64,000 nt of DNA from positions 17,323,820-17,387,819 of the forward strand of contig NC_021681.1 in the NCBI RefSeq assembly GCF_000247815.1, given 5' to 3'. Source of the DNA: Ficedula albicollis. Its lineage: Eukaryota; Chordata; Aves; Passeriformes; Muscicapidae. Below are positions 61,755-64,000 of the stretch, piece by piece (the stretch's first letter is position 1; each line of letters starts with the position of its first letter). The position numbers and the translations under genes were made by a program. The notes beneath the pieces are model-generated. The model worked only from the letters and a program-made list of their open reading frames with translations, ran no database searches and was not told the origin of the DNA.

Positions 61755-64000
61755 CTGGCAGGGAGGTAGGGCGGGGGGTGGGGGGGTTGTCCCTGGGCCC
61801 CTTTACCCCAGGGGGGCTGGCACAGGGCTGGCAGTGCCAGTCCGCCTGGCATTCCCCGTCCGGGGACCCTGCCGCCACCCCCTGGCAGCGGGACACCCAG
61901 GAGGGGCACGGGAGGGCACGGCCGACGGCTTGTGCAGGAGCATCCCGGCGGCGCGGCACCCTCTCCCTGCCTGGGCACCCTGGGGCGCCCGTCCCGTCCC
62001 GGTGCCGTTCTGCCAGGGTGGTGCAAGGGGACAGGAGTGTGGGTGGGCAGGAGACAGAGCCTGGAAGGCTCCGGGTGAGAGGGTGGGCACGGGGGTGGCA
62101 CGAGGAGAAAGCCGTGCATTCAAACACACACGCAAAGGTCCGGGAATATTAAACTGCATTGCAGATAAATCCCCAACATAAATATCGTGAGCTGCTCTGC
62201 CACGGGGGGGCCCAGCAAGGAGATTTATAGCCCAGCAATTCCCACGGTGGCCCCCTGCAGTGCCTGGCTACTCTGGTCCTGCCCGTCGTGCTCAGGGGTG
62301 CCCTGCTACCCTCACCCTCCCGTGCCAGCACATCCCTGGGTGCTCAGAGAGGGCTCTGTGCCTCCTAGGTGCTGGGGAGGGACAGCACATACTGGGTGCT
62401 GTGCTGTGGCACGGGGCCCTGCTCGTCATGGCACAGGTGGCTCAGGGATGTGGCACCTACTGTCTTGTCCTGTGGGCACTGTGGGCTGGCCCCAGGCGCA
62501 GCTCTCGATGCCTGGGGCTGCTGAGGCTGAGCTTTCCTGTGCTGGGGTGCTGGGCATGGCCTGGGCACAGTGCCTTCTGCAGCAGCGAGACACAGCACCA
62601 CAGGCACAGGCAGTGGCACACATGTACATCACATGTACACCCACACACACTGACATGCACCAGCACAGACACACACTCTGCCTCCGCACACATTCTCACA
62701 CTCAAGCATTCACTGCCATCCACATGTACCCTGGCACACTGAACACAAGCTCAGGTGTTGCAGCTTAGATTTCATGGGGCACATGCCAAGGCAGAAAGAA
62801 TCATGAATCCCACAAGAGACAGCCCAGGTTTGGGCATCCCAACCAGCCAGGTATCACCAACCCCAGTGGGATGCAAGGGCACCCAGTCAGGCTGCTTCAT
62901 GGGTGGGCACAGGGAATCCAACCCTGCTGCTCATGAGGGTGCTGGCAGGAAGATAGGGGCATGGGACCGGGTGCATTCACCAGCCTCCCCATGCTTGCAC
63001 TTACCCAGCCCTGAGATACGCTTCATACCTTGGTTAGAGCATGATGGATGCACATGGGGGGCGGGGAAAGGCCTGGCGATATTCACAGCCCTGGGTATTG
63101 CTCCAGCAGGGCTGTAAAAATTAAAGGCGTGTGGATATAAAATAATGGATAAATCTGAGCTGGTCGCAGAGCCCTGTCGTGTCCCGCAGGTGTTGGCATC
63201 TCAAAAAGCCAGGGTACAGCAGGTGTGGGATGGGCACCTGTGCGTAAATATGGGGCATCAGGCAGGGCCTGCACCCGCTTCCAAATGCTGACTTTCCCAA
63301 AAAAAGTCCGCTGAGCGCCCTGAGAGGATGTGCAGGCACTGCCAACCTGTGGAACTGGTACTGCGAGGCAAGCAGCTGCTGCTGGAGCTGGGATGGAAGA
63401 AAAAGAGTTTACCCCTATGCAGGCTGGGCTGGGGCACAGGGCAGCTGCTTCAGATCCAACGGCAGGATCCGTGCCATTAGGCCAACACACCCAGAGATGA
63501 CCAGGTGGGTGTGACAATCCCGTGGCCCAGAGCTCATCTGGTCCCGAAGAGGCCCCGGGCAGCACCCAGCTCGCCAGCCCCCCTCCGCCCTGCCCATCCC
63601 GCGGGCCACCCCGCCGGCATCCTCATTTTCCCCAAGATTAGCCGCGGCGCGGGAGCCTCCGCGCATCGCCAGCAGGTGACAAATAAGATTTTTCCACTCT
63701 CCCGAGCACCCGGCATGGGTCTGTCATTGAAAATGCAAAGCAGCGCGGTGCCAACCTCCGCCACCCGCTCTCACCTCTGTCAGCCCCTCAGTGCTGAGCA
63801 CACAGCCAGATGAACCCCCCACCACCACCGCTGGACCCCCGCTCCATCGCCGTGCTCCCTCGGCAGTGCGGGGCTGCAGAGCACGGTGCCCTCATACCCA
63901 GTAAAAGAGGGCAGGTTCCCGGGGGTTCTTAGAGGGGTGCTAGTTTGGGAGGGTCAGCCTGGGTACACCCACCCAGTACCCACAACCCTCACCCATGGAC
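61755..64000. other. intergenic region beyond ECEL1
   Basis: No exon of the gene expected next by synteny (PRSS56 in mammals) is seen. AT-richer islands at about 62105-62195, 63110-63160 and 63660-63740 within GC-rich DNA could be conserved non-coding elements; this is a guess from composition. Confidence 0.6.

Noticed and set aside
61755..64000. PRSS56 exons expected by synteny with mammals
   Set aside because: I searched by eye for serine-protease motifs (AAHC, GDSGGP) and found none in this stretch.

Overview
The window looks like a bird nuclear genome segment, probably a songbird or other neoavian. It holds vertebrate split genes with GT-AG introns, the gene order DIS3L2 - alkaline phosphatase - alkaline phosphatase - ECEL1 (the order found on human 2q37, where mammals carry ALPP/ALPG/ALPI), a probable CR1-type LINE fragment, and the avian contrast of an AT-richer, gene-poor left part with a very GC-rich, compact right part. 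The bird assignment is inference from these features. No gene here is prokaryotic or viral.

Layout. About 1-40.4 kb is the 3' portion of DIS3L2 on the + strand. Eight coding exons are visible (2866 to 40010), with one intron of 27,342 nt between the first two. That intron contains no gene I can support, only several short tandem duplications and LINE-like sequence. A poly(A) signal lies at 40429. About 42.6-45.9 kb is a complete 11-exon alkaline phosphatase gene (+), and 46.6-49.8 kb a second, paralogous 11-exon gene (+). Both encode a signal peptide, all metal and catalytic residues, and a C-terminal GPI signal. ECEL1, a membrane M13 peptidase, runs convergently on the - strand, with 17 coding exons from 59482 down to 51321 and its poly(A) signal at 50740-50745. 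From 59.5 to 64 kb I see ECEL1 upstream sequence, including a CpG-rich minisatellite, and no further coding exon.

Two things stand out. First, five pure G homopolymers (59, 815, 238, 435 and 478 nt) interrupt the sequence. Two are flanked on both sides by the same sequence; in the clearest case 571 bp carrying the end of the second phosphatase gene and the ECEL1 3' UTR occurs twice. I read these as assembly or sequencing scars with false duplication, not biology. Second, both phosphatase paralogs carry A instead of G at intron position +1 of the intron that splits the metal-ligand segment E311...D316 (human PLAP numbering). The first paralog also lacks the AG at the homologous acceptor. Either the introns are spliced non-canonically, or canonical alternatives change the spacing of active-site ligands. 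This is the most interesting biological signal in the window.

The genes are not a functional pathway. DIS3L2 is a cytoplasmic 3'-5' RNA exonuclease, the phosphatases are GPI-anchored surface ectoenzymes, and ECEL1 is a neuronal peptidase-family membrane protein. They are neighbours by conserved synteny.
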